34,635 nt of DNA from a virus. Made by a program: the position numbers and the translations under genes. Position 1 is the stretch's first letter. Every line of letters starts with the position of its first letter. Positions 1 to 6,446 of the stretch are shown here, piece by piece. The stretch spans positions 1-34,635 of IMG/VR virus record IMGVR_UViG_3300049043_000089; one strand, written 5' to 3'. The notes beneath the pieces are model-generated. The model had not been told where the DNA came from and ran no database searches. It was given only the letters and a program-made list of their open reading frames with translations.

Positions 1-265
1 CTTTTGTTAGACGATTTGCAACCAACGTTGCATACCCTGCAATGTCAATCCAGCTATCTGCATAATTTGGATTGCCGTTGATAATGCGTGCTATTTTGTG
101 GCATATCATATCGAGCGCTTCTTTTTGATCGGATGCCAACACAATACCGTGCGCCAAACGATGACTTTCAATAGACACTTTCAATACTTGTGAAATGTAC
201 GCATGGCTTTCAAATTCGCCATATTGCGCTCCACGATTTTCTAATACGTCATTTATATTGTTCAT
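1..265 (-). CDS. DUF6378-like phage protein, C-terminus cut by window edge
   Basis: Reading leftward from the ATG at 265, 88 codons are open and run off the window. The visible protein starts MNNINDVLENRGAQYGEF and has a core ALDMICHKIARIINGNPNYA followed by DSWIDIAGYATLV. I recognise this as the DUF6378 family of small phage proteins, usually about 90-100 residues, so only a few residues are missing. The function of the family is unknown. The start overlaps the stop of the PhoH-like gene as ATGA, which indicates translational coupling. If the window ends join (see findings), the next gene downstream is the partial one at 34410-34635. Confidence 0.75.
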   Translation of the reverse strand, partial: MNNINDVLENRGAQYGEFESHAYISQVLKVSIESHRLAHGIVLASDQKEALDMICHKIARIINGNPNYADSWIDIAGYATLVANRLTK

Positions 266-950
266 GAATAAGCCCTCAAAATATCTTTCACAATTCCGCT
301 TCTAACAACGTCATTAAGTGAAAACTCAATAATCGCGACACGTCTAATGCCCCTCAAGCGCTTTACTGCGTCCATTAGTCCACTCATTCCTTTAATGTCT
401 TGCTGTGTCATATCGCCATTGATAATGACCTTACAGTTTTCGCCAATTCGCGTAAGGAACATCTTCATTTGAACTGGCGTTAGGTTTTGGGCTTCGTCAA
501 GAATAATGATACTGTCTTGGAATGTTGAGCCTCTCATGAATGCGACAGGTCTAAACTCAATAATTTTTCTTCTAATAAAATAGTCAGCATTACCTGATCC
601 CAAAATTCGCTTGAGCGTATCCTTAATTGGGATATAATACGGTTCTAAGTTTTTCATCTAATTCGCCAGGTAAGAATCCGTAATTCTCACCGCATTCAAC
701 ACCAGCACGGGTAAAGACAATCTTATGGATTCTTTTATCAATTAATTCATCGGCTGCATAAGCAATTGCAACATAACTTTTCCCTGTGCCTGCCGCTCCG
801 ACGCTGATTGTAATAATGTTCTGGTCAATTGCGTTCCAATAGTCTTTTTGTGCTTTTGTCAAAGGCACAAATTCTTTTTTGATAAACACATCTGGTTCGC
901 TAAAACTCAATTTCGTGATTTATTTTTTTAATTCGTTCTTTTTTTGACAT
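262..950 (-). CDS. phoH: PhoH-like ATPase (frameshifted)
   Basis: This is a phage PhoH-family P-loop ATPase. Its role in phages is unclear but it often sits beside recombination or nucleic acid genes. The N-terminal part has Walker A (GAAGTGKSYVA, about residue 51) followed by FTRAGVECGENYGFLPGEL, the typical PhoH signature. The C-terminal part (262-657) has Walker B as IIILDEAQN and the conserved INGDMTQQD. Two frame breaks are visible. A four-T run near 901-905 separates the natural ATG at 950 (MSKKERIKK) from the body. A five-A run near 652 separates the two halves. Removing one base at each restores one protein of about 229 residues. Confidence 0.85.
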
Positions 951-1021
951 TTGATTTTGATAGGGCACTGTCCATAAATTAATTGGCGGTAAACTGTCGC
1001 ATCCCATAGAATATTATTCAT
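920..1021 (-). CDS. Small ORF upstream of phoH
   Basis: This is a 33-codon ORF starting ATG at 1021 (MNNILWDATVYRQLIYGQ) and ending in a Lys-rich stretch. It overlaps the proposed phoH start by about 30 bases and begins just after the stop of the coiled-coil gene at 1037. Tight packing and an ordinary non-repetitive N-terminus favour a real small gene. No family is recognised, and its end may be displaced by an indel in the A-runs. Confidence 0.4.
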   Translation of the reverse strand: MNNILWDATVYRQLIYGQCPIKIKCQKKNELKK

Positions 1022-1036
1022 CGTTTTTTAGTAACA

Positions 1037-1267
1037 TCATTCATCCCATCGCTTAAAGGTTTCTATTACTTCTTGCCAACCCTTATTTTCATTTGCTATC
1101 ACGTGAATTAGATACATTCGGTCAATTAGTTTATTGACCTTTTTATTATGCTTTTGAATATTCAGTTCTATTTCTTTTTTTAAGAGTTCTAACTGAATAG
1201 CAAGCATTCTATTTTCAGCTTCTAACTCATCAATTTTTCTTAGTCTTTCTTCCAAATCATCACTCAT
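1037..1267 (-). CDS. Small coiled-coil protein
   Basis: This intact 76-residue ORF starts MSDDLEERLRKIDELEAEN and continues as a heptad-patterned, charge-rich helix (LELLKKEIELNIQKHNKKV), so residues 1-50 should form a coiled coil. The C-terminal part is aromatic and acidic (GWQEVIETFKRWDE). The ATG overlaps the stop of the upstream small gene within ATGAGTGA. It lies between recT/DUF1064 and phoH in the left early operon. No function can be assigned. Confidence 0.6.
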   Translation of the reverse strand: MSDDLEERLRKIDELEAENRMLAIQLELLKKEIELNIQKHNKKVNKLIDRMYLIHVIANENKGWQEVIETFKRWDE

Positions 1268-1463
1268 TCTCCCATAGTTTCAGTTTTCTATTACTTCTTC
1301 TGGATTCTAAATCAACGATACATAAATGATAATCTCTCGTGTTTGCAATTATTTAAAATGCAAATGCAATCATTCAGTTGTAGTACAATGTTACTCCAAT
1401 TACATTATTTAAATTAAATATAATTGGGCTATCATTATCTGTAAATTGCAATTTAAGTTTCAT
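1260..1463 (-). CDS. Small hypothetical protein, two compensating frame breaks
   Basis: The ATG at 1463 opens MKLKLQFTDNDSPIIFNLNN, then meets a stop near 1376. The same frame resumes further on as DYHLCIVDLESRRSNRKLKL and ends at TGA 1260-1262, overlapping the next ATG. Between the two segments a different frame is open (LNDCICILNNC). This is what two compensating single-base indels would give, so I read it as one protein of about 67 residues. No family is recognised. Confidence 0.4.
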
Positions 1464-1780
1464 TTCATCACCCACATTTAGAATCACCATAATTTTCAGT
1501 ATCAAAAGGAAACTCTAGTGCAATGCCATAACAACAATTTTCTGGTTCTATTTTCCAGTTAAAATATCGCTAGATTTCCAAAGTTCTATACTAGCTACAC
1601 AAGATTGTTTAGCTTGTTTAAAGTTTTTTCTAATTCAAAACCATCTTCAGTATATAAGAAAAAAGTATGTACTATTTATAGATAGTTTTTACATAATTCT
1701 AAACTCTTCATCAGATAAGTTTTTATTACTTCACTATAACGCCAATCATTTATTCCATTTCATCACCCACATTTAGAATC
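1461..1780. repeat. Pair of 25-base direct repeats encoding a CxxxxC tail and stop
   Basis: The 25 bases at 1461-1485 recur exactly at 1756-1780, 295 bases apart. On the minus strand both copies encode GDSKCG followed by TGATGAAATG, that is the end of one small ORF plus the spacing to the next ATG. The copy at 1756 is preceded by TCLNC, making a possible zinc-knuckle-like CxxC-x4-C end. This suggests duplication of a small gene end or its translation signals. Confidence 0.7.
1468..1758 (-). CDS. Hypothetical protein ending GDSKCG, frameshifted
   Basis: From a possible ATG at 1758 the fragments MEINDWRYSEVIKTYL, HTFFLYTEDGFELEK, QSCVASIELWKSSDILTGK and EPENCCYGIALEFPFD follow one another in changing frames. 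They end in TENYGDSKCG and TGA at 1468-1470. At least three indels are needed to join them into a protein of about 97 residues. The terminal GDSKCG module is repeated at the end of the preceding ORF (1763-1780), encoded by a 25-base direct repeat. No known family is recognised. Confidence 0.35.
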
Positions 1781-1813
1781 GCCGCAATTTAAACACGTTA
1801 AAGCAGTTATCCA

Positions 1814-2255
1814 TCACAATAGCTGCTTTGACATTTTTAGTGATTTTTGTCTGTCGCGAAAGCGTTTAGCCGCTAATTTAATTTGTTCTTTTTCGTTTTT
1901 GATAAAAGAATTGATCATTTTCGATTTTTTGATATTTTTTTGATTGTAGTCTGATGATGATGTGTGAGATTTTGTTTTGTCTTGATTTGGGTAATGAAGA
2001 TTCCGCATATTTCGGATGATTTTACAGCGTTCTGCATAATGATTGAGATCGTGCATAGTAATTTTTTCGATACGTTTTAAATTTTTCTGAGTTAATTTTA
2101 TGATAATGCTTATGATACGCTTTGCGATAGCGAAATTGAATTTCAAGGATTTCATCCGGTATTGGCGCCATGCTTAAAAGATCACGTTTGATTTCAACAA
2201 AACTAATGTTTTGCTGAACGTAATAATCAATATTGACTTTGTAATGTTCGCTCAA
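1814..2255 (-). CDS. Lys/Tyr-rich hypothetical protein, frameshifted
   Basis: Two overlapping ORFs appear to be one gene. The first starts at 2255 (TTG start, SEHYKVNIDYYVQQNISFVE) and carries the Tyr/Lys-rich segment YRKAYHKHYHKINSEKFKTY. The second, in a neighbouring frame, ends at 1814 with KLAAKRFRDRQKSLKMSKQL. They meet near 2030-2050. The basic composition suggests nucleic acid contact and resembles linkers seen in some phage homing-type proteins, but no catalytic motif is visible. Function unknown. Confidence 0.4.
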
Positions 2256-2466
2256 TTGCGGTTTCTGTGTGTTTTTCAGCTTTTTTAGCTTCGGCTTTTT
2301 CAGCCATTAATTTTTTCTTTTGGCGCAAAAGTTGTTTTTGTTTTTTAAGTTTTTCGTTATTTTCAAGATTGTATTTTCGATAATATTCACGCTTTTTTTC
2401 TTTTTTAATTTCGTCGGGTGTTTTTTCTGAAACGTTTTTGTTGAAGCGTGAGTGCATTAAGTGCAT
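2227..2466 (-). CDS. Lys-rich helical hypothetical protein
   Basis: This 79-residue ORF starts at 2466 (MHLMHSRFNKNVSEKTPDEI). Its middle is almost entirely Lys, Glu and Gln (KKEKKREYYRKYNLENNEKL), so it is predicted to be helical and highly basic. The stop overlaps the start region of the next ORF. It follows the DUF1064 gene directly. The start is uncertain because an ATG at 2487 opens a different frame. Function unknown. Confidence 0.4.
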   Translation of the reverse strand: MHLMHSRFNKNVSEKTPDEIKKEKKREYYRKYNLENNEKLKKQKQLLRQKKKLMAEKAEAKKAEKHTETAIERTLQSQY

Positions 2467-2492
2467 ATTGCAAAACTAAATCGGTACATTTT

Positions 2493-2863
2493 TCAAAATT
2501 CCTCAATTGTCCAATTTTTGCGAATCTTTCTGACTTCTCTAAAAATTAAGCGTGGGTATTTAAACAGCAGGATCTTTCGTTTAGCAAATAGACATCGGTT
2601 TTGACGCCTTTTACATCTTCTGCAATGATTTGTTCGTTTTCTTCGTACACAAAATCAGAAATGTAGTGAATGGGTCGAATAAATTTGTGTCGTTGATAGC
2701 CGTCTTGCAATAAAAACTTTTTCTGCAATTCTCGGGCGCTAATTTCGCCATCCTGCTCTTTTGCTTTTAGATATAGATACCTGTCTCGTTCCACAACGCT
2801 GTCAAACACACGCTTGACGCCATTGACTTCATAAGACACTTTTCGAGAATTGTATTTGCTCAT
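2493..2863 (-). CDS. DUF1064 family protein (frameshifted at C-terminus)
   Basis: The ATG at 2861-2863 gives MSKYNSRKVSYEVNGVKRVF, then YLYLKAKEQDGEISARELQK and the conserved DFVYEENEQIIAEDVKGVKT. This is the PF06356 (DUF1064) signature of phage proteins often compared with Holliday-junction or endonuclease-like folds. After DVYLL the reading frame fails at an A-run near 2577. In the next frame the family C-terminus continues (KRKILLFKYPRLIFREV) to a TGA at 2493-2495. Length about 124 residues is normal for the family. It lies just downstream of the recT terminator, so it may need readthrough or its own promoter. Confidence 0.8.
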
Positions 2864-2950
2864 CTTGTATTTATCGTTGATGATTAGGCATGGAGGATTT
2901 AAACGACTGAATAGCGCCACAATCAATACATTGCTTAATTGATCTGCTGT

Positions 2951-2979
2951 AAAAAAAGCCCACACATGGTGGTGTGGGC
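2951..2979 (-). terminator. Rho-independent terminator after recT
   Basis: On the minus strand a perfect 8-bp stem GCCCACAC/GTGTGGGC with a 6-base loop is followed directly by seven T. It lies about 20 bases after the inferred recT stop, so it separates the exonuclease/RecT part of the operon from DUF1064 and later genes. Readthrough would be regulated if the operon uses antitermination. Confidence 0.85.
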
Positions 2980-2999
2980 GAGTGGGACGAGGCAATTCT

Positions 3000-4074
3000 T
3001 TAGCTTTCGGTAGATTCATAAACAGGATTGGCTTTAATTTCAGCCTGACGCTGCGTAATCAGCGGCATAAGTTCAGGTTTGATTTTGGGCGGTAAATCGC
3101 TTAACAAGTACGCAATGTCGCTAAGTGACTGACAATCTGTCACGCGATCTATCCATCGCTTTGTAAGGATCGTCAATTACCAGCAGCTTCTTGTTGATAT
3201 AGTGCTTTGTGGTCTTTGCAAGTTCTTCTGGCTAATTTCAATTTCTTATTAACTGGTGGCGCTGCTTCGTCATTAGGCAACGTCAATAATGTACACCTGT
3301 TTGCGAGCGATTTTGGGTAATCAATGATTGCGCCGCGCTTCGGTTTTATCATCCATTGCAAGGGCAGTGTGCGTATCTCTATCGCCAATGGGTAACATTC
3401 TTAGCTAACCGTTTAATGGCTTTGGCTTGCGCCATTTCGATATACCAATCCGCCCAGATCGCCACATTGAGCAATCCTTGTTCAAGCATCGTTTAACATT
3501 TCGATCGGGTTTTGTGATATTTCCCGATTTTTTGATTGTTTGCAATTTAATCGTAATTTTTCAACGATCTTTTCTACGACAAACGTACTGTATTCATCGT
3601 TTGTGTGTGAATGCCGCACAACGACATAAATGCCTCGAAAATTCTACAAAGCACCACGTTTTATACGCCTTCATCGTCGCTCGTCAATGGCAGGTACAAA
3701 ATCCACTTGGTTATCCCAACCATCAAAACGCATTTTAAAATTATCGCAAGCAAACACTGGAAAGGCTTTGACTTTCCAGCCTGGCATAGCAATTGAATAT
3801 AGCCTTTATAGCCGATCTGCAATTGCACATTGCCGTTATAAGGCACTAAATAACAGTGACCGATTGTTTTGATCAACGCTCAAATCAAGCATTGGCAATA
3901 CCGATCATGGCTTGCACAATGCTTCGGGTTTACAGTTTGCAACGCGCTGTGATAACTTCAACCAACTGCCTGCTGCCGTAAAGCGGTCGGCTGTTTTCTT
4001 TGTCGGCTAACAAAGATTTTATTTGCTTGTGCGCGGGCACAAGTTAATGTTTTAATTTCGTATTGTCGGTTCAT
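3000..4074 (-). CDS. recT: RecT-family single-strand annealing protein (many frame breaks)
   Basis: RecT proteins bind ssDNA and promote annealing during phage recombination, working with a partner exonuclease. The start ATG at 4074 (MNRQYEIKTLT) overlaps the exonuclease stop as ATGA. The RecT core is clear: GHCYLVPYNGNVQLQIGYKG around 3795-3870, then VKAFPVFACDNFKMRFDGWD in a second frame. Further on come EYSTFVVEKIVEKL and a downstream WADWYIEMAQAKAIKRL-like segment. The C-terminal part reads SLSDIAYLLSDLPPKIKPEL and ends YESTES at TAA 3000-3002. At least seven single-base indels separate these pieces. The restored length of about 358 residues is plausible for the family. Confidence 0.85.
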
Positions 4075-4883
4075 AAAAATTGCTCCACGACTGCCCAACG
4101 TGGCAGGTGAGTAATTTGACAATGCTGCTCGCAGTAGCCTTCCCAGCTCTTGGTTAGCATGCAGTCGTTTGTAGATATTCAACGTGCTTCGTTGATTAAG
4201 TTTTACTGCCCAATTTCAATGGCTGTCGTTCGTCGAGTTCATAACAAGCCAACTGAAAACGGCGGCGTCTATTTCAATTACCAAGAAAGATAAAACCGCT
4301 TTATGTGTTTGCCAGCAGCTTGCAAGGCAATCTAAATACCAGGCGGCTTGTTGATGGTATCTGTAGGTAGCAATTGAACGATTTCATAACGCCGTTTGGG
4401 ACTAGCATCTTCTGTTGTTTTTAAGATCAAATAATCAGCCACGATTCCATGCGTAGATAATCACACTTTGCATTTAGCAGGCGTCCACGTCATATAGACG
4501 GGTGTAGATTTCCTCTTCAGCAATAATGTCGTCTAATAATTAGCTTTGAAGCAGTACTGTGCGATCAGTGACCGCATGTTCAATAGACCGTATGTTTTCT
4601 GCAAATACTTCATTAAACGCAGCGGTGTTTTTCCGCTAGTTTCTAACTCCGCCCACAACGCCTTGCCTTCTTTTGTGCGTTTGTCAAACTCAGGTGCTGA
4701 CAATGTAGCGTTCATCAAACGCTTGCGGCTCTAGCACCACAGCAATGAAATGCACTACCAAATGACGATGCGCAGTCTGTTTCTTTGCGTGGCTCTTTTA
4801 GTGACCATTGATAATGCAGCGGGACTTTTTAGCAGTATTTTTAAGCTGCTGAAATTTAATGCAGGATTTTCAAAATAATTCAT
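4071..4883 (-). CDS. PDDEXK exonuclease, DUF3799/RecE-like (frameshifted)
   Basis: This is the partner nuclease of RecT and would resect dsDNA ends to expose ssDNA. The start ATG at 4883 gives MNYFENPALNFSSLKILLKS, followed by PAAL. The family landmarks follow in shifting frames: an FGSAFHCVVLEPQAFDERY-like segment, PEFDKRTKEGKALWAELETS, the nuclease motif FDLKTTEDASP near 4395-4435, then YRYHQQAAWYLD. The C-terminus SWEGYCEQHCQITHLPRWAV is typical of RecE/DUF3799 proteins (WxGY...LPxWA). The stop TGA 4071-4073 overlaps the recT start. About five indels break it. It starts at a TAATG overlap with the SleB-like gene. Confidence 0.8.
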
Positions 4884-5256
4884 TAATAAAATACCAGTTT
4901 GCCAAGTACAATAGGCGTCGCTTTTGTTTTGAAGCGGATGCCCATTGTTGTGTTGTTGAAGTAGACGTGCTGAGGGGTGATGCCTCGCACGTTTATTTTT
5001 TAATGTCATGCGCAATTCGTTTGGTTTGCTGCCAAACGCAATCATCAATTTTGCCGTTTGCATCCGGCGTTACCACTTTGTACTTCTTTACCCACGCCCA
5101 CTGATAGGCTTTTTCTAACGCTTTGCAGGGCGTTATCTTCTCTTTTACTGCTCGATTCATTAACACTTTTGCAACGGCAATTTGCGTGCTGATGGGCTCT
5201 GAGCGTGCTTCGCGGTACATTGTGATTGCCAGGCAAAGCGCAATTGTTTTCATCAT
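4883..5256 (-). CDS. SleB-type cell wall hydrolase (frameshifted near 4995)
   Basis: Hydrolase_2 (SleB, PF07486) proteins cleave peptidoglycan. The N-terminus MMKTIALCLAITMYREARSE and following PISTQIAVAKVLMNRA match the family, with the YxEARxE motif at about residues 14-20. The frame ends early at an A-run near 4995. Adding one A gives the expected family ending GITPQHVYFNNTTMGIRF ... VLGKLVFY, stopping at TAA 4883-4885 where it overlaps the exonuclease ATG. The mature length is about 124 residues. The start overlaps the upstream membrane gene as ATGA. Its place in an early recombination operon rather than the late lysis cassette is unusual. Confidence 0.75.
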
Positions 5257-5432
5257 GCTTTTGACCGTCTTTGTGTTTGTGACATTGCCACAAACAGTTT
5301 TTCAAGTAATTTGTGTTTGCGATGCGCAATGCGTTCGTCGTGCATATCGCCTAGTAAAGCAACCATTAAAAATCCACTGGCAAGGCAGATAGAGCCTAAG
5401 ATTGCAAAAATTAACTCGTGATAGGTTTGCAT
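5253..5432 (-). CDS. Small membrane protein upstream of the SleB-like hydrolase
   Basis: The start at ATG 5432 is chosen because AAGGAA lies 7 bases upstream. The longer reading crosses a terminator hairpin. The 59-residue product begins MQTYHELIFAILGSICLASG and has one strong transmembrane helix (about residues 8-27). A short basic tail follows (HRKHKLLEKLFVAMSQTQRR). The stop overlaps the hydrolase start, so the two are coupled. It could be a membrane partner or export helper of the hydrolase, but that is inference. It has no clear family. Confidence 0.6.
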   Translation of the reverse strand: MQTYHELIFAILGSICLASGFLMVALLGDMHDERIAHRKHKLLEKLFVAMSQTQRRSKA

Positions 5433-5445
5433 AAGATTTCCTTTT

Positions 5446-5470
5446 AAAAAAACGCCCTGACAAGCAGGGC
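5446..5470 (-). terminator. Rho-independent terminator in the left operon leader
   Basis: On the minus strand GCCCTG-CTTGT-CAGGGC is followed by G and seven T. It lies between the left promoter and the first translated gene, about 210 bases after the expected transcript start. A terminator here would block the operon unless it is read through, as at lambda tL1. Confidence 0.85.
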
Positions 5471-5651
5471 TAAGTGCTGGAGATACGCCGATTGAGTTAC
5501 AATCGCAATGCACACTCTTGCAAAATGTGCATTACGCTTGATCTTGTGATGAGCCATGCGCATTCGAGCTGTTTACGATCCGTGCTGATCTTTTTTGCTA
5601 ACGCAATGTCGCTTGCGAACGTTTTAGCAATAAAGCCTTCCGTGTTCTGAG

Positions 5652-5664
5652 TTTTTAAAGAGCG
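5652..5664 (-). promoter_or_regulatory. boxA-like element in the left leader
   Basis: The minus strand reads CGCTCTTTAAAAA, close to the boxA core CGCTCTTTAACA of rrn and lambdoid nut sites. It sits about 13-25 bases after the predicted transcript start and upstream of the leader terminator. No convincing boxB hairpin follows. A role in processive antitermination is inferred from sequence and position only. Confidence 0.5.
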
Positions 5665-5683
5665 CCCGTTTGGGTTGGTGTTA

Positions 5684-5712
5684 ATGTTAAGCACACTTAA
5701 CACATAAGTCAA
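5684..5712 (-). promoter_or_regulatory. Left early promoter (PL-like) with operator
   Basis: On the minus strand TTGACT (5712-5707), a 17-base spacer and TAACAT (5689-5684) form a sigma70-type promoter. The perfect palindrome GTTAAGTGTGCTTAAC at 5686-5701 overlaps the spacer and -10, so repressor binding would block RNA polymerase. The same design occurs at the right promoter (7195-7223). It should drive the whole minus-strand operon from the membrane protein to phoH and beyond. Confidence 0.8.
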
Positions 5713-5762
5713 CAAGATTAACGAATTATTTTAAGTTTAATTAACATTAAATTTTTGACAAT

Positions 5763-5782
5763 AAAAAACCGCATTGAAGCGG
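5763..5782 (-). terminator. Terminator, copy 1 of a tandem pair
   Basis: The minus strand reads CCGC-TTCAAT-GCGG followed by six T. It lies downstream of the repressor/toxin operon and upstream of the left promoter, so it ends the lysogenic transcript before it enters the left operon. Confidence 0.7.
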
Positions 5783-5797
5783 CTGATGGCAGGCAAT

Positions 5798-5816
5798 AAA
5801 AACCGCATTGAAGCGG
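5798..5816 (-). terminator. Terminator, copy 2 of a tandem pair
   Basis: This has the same stem and loop as the copy at 5763 (CCGC-TTCAAT-GCGG), followed by five T, 34 bases away. The near-identical flanks show a local tandem duplication of the terminator. The bases from here to 5961 hold nothing else that I recognise. Confidence 0.7.
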
Positions 5817-5961
5817 CTGGTTAGTGATTAGTGGTGGGAAGGTTATTTAACTTCTGATACTTTACTAAAAATCTGCGTCGCCTTTTAGTGAACACAACAT
5901 CCCACGACAGGCATACCCTGCCGATGGATTAATGGCTATTAATAAAGTGTTTTGTGAATTT

Positions 5962-6230
5962 TTAAAATAGGTCTGCGTGCGTGCCTGTGCGCATAAACTC
6001 TATTTTGTCATCGTCTATCAATCTGTAAATAAGCAGCCAATCAGGGCGCATATGCAATTTCTACAGCCAGCGTAATTACCAATTAGCGCATGGTCTTTAT
6101 ACTTTGCTTCTATCTGCTCATCCATGCCAAGCCTTAACAACATTGACTTTAAATCATTAATTGGCAATCTTCTAATTTCACAGCGCCGCATATCCTTTTT
6201 AAATTTGTTAGTAAATTGTGGCGTTCTCAT
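5962..6230 (-). CDS. YafQ/RelE-type toxin (frameshifted)
   Basis: YafQ-type toxins are ribosome-dependent mRNA interferases. The start ATG at 6230 (MRTPQFTNKFKKDMRR) overlaps the antitoxin stop as TAATG. The fold's landmarks are visible: KYKDHALIGNYAGCR, then in the next frame LHMRPDWLLIYRLIDDDKIE and the terminal RTGTHADLF. These include the His, Asp-Trp and final His positions conserved in YafQ. One indel near 6055 splits it, and without it the product is about 90 residues, normal for the family. The stop is TAA 5962-5964. It lies in the repressor operon, which fits a lysogen-expressed addiction or anti-phage module. Confidence 0.75.
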
Positions 6231-6436
6231 TAAATGCCAAGTTTTTTAAACATGTCGTCAAAATCAGTGCATTTAACAACATTAATACCTCTGCTTGCTT
6301 CATTAATGGTTTGCATCGTTTCAGCATTAGGAATGTGTGAGTAACCATAAGCGCATTTGTTATGGCTTGATAATACTTTGAATCGTTCATTTAGCTTACG
6401 TGGATGTCTTTGTCTATTTGAGAGTTGAATGTTCAT
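6230..6436 (-). CDS. Antitoxin of the YafQ-type pair
   Basis: AAGGAAAACAAAATG gives a good ribosome site and sets the start at 6436. The 68-residue product ends HIPNAETMQTINEASRGINV and then KCTDFDDMFKKLGI, the typical toxin-wrapping C-terminus of RelB/DinJ-type antitoxins. The N-terminus (MNIQLSNRQRHPRKLNERF) is short and basic and lacks a recognisable ribbon-helix-helix, so DNA binding and autoregulation may be lost or carried differently. It begins 10 bases after the repressor stop, so the pair is probably co-transcribed with the repressor. Confidence 0.65.
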   Translation of the reverse strand: MNIQLSNRQRHPRKLNERFKVLSSHNKCAYGYSHIPNAETMQTINEASRGINVVKCTDFDDMFKKLGI

Positions 6437-6446
6437 TTTGTTTTCC

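Noticed and set aside
2546-3019. Long N-terminal extension of the DUF1064 ORF (start near 3019)
   Set aside because: The extension crosses a perfect terminator hairpin. The family's own start MSKYNSRK is at 2863.
3427-3872. Plus-strand ORFs of 60-103 codons
   Set aside because: They lie antisense to the recT core, whose protein motifs are clear on the minus strand. They are shadows left open by AT/GC codon structure.
5497-5715. 72-codon ORF with TTG start in the left leader
   Set aside because: The TTG lies inside the promoter -35 region, upstream of the predicted transcript start, and the only in-frame ATG is near the end. I treat the segment as untranslated leader.
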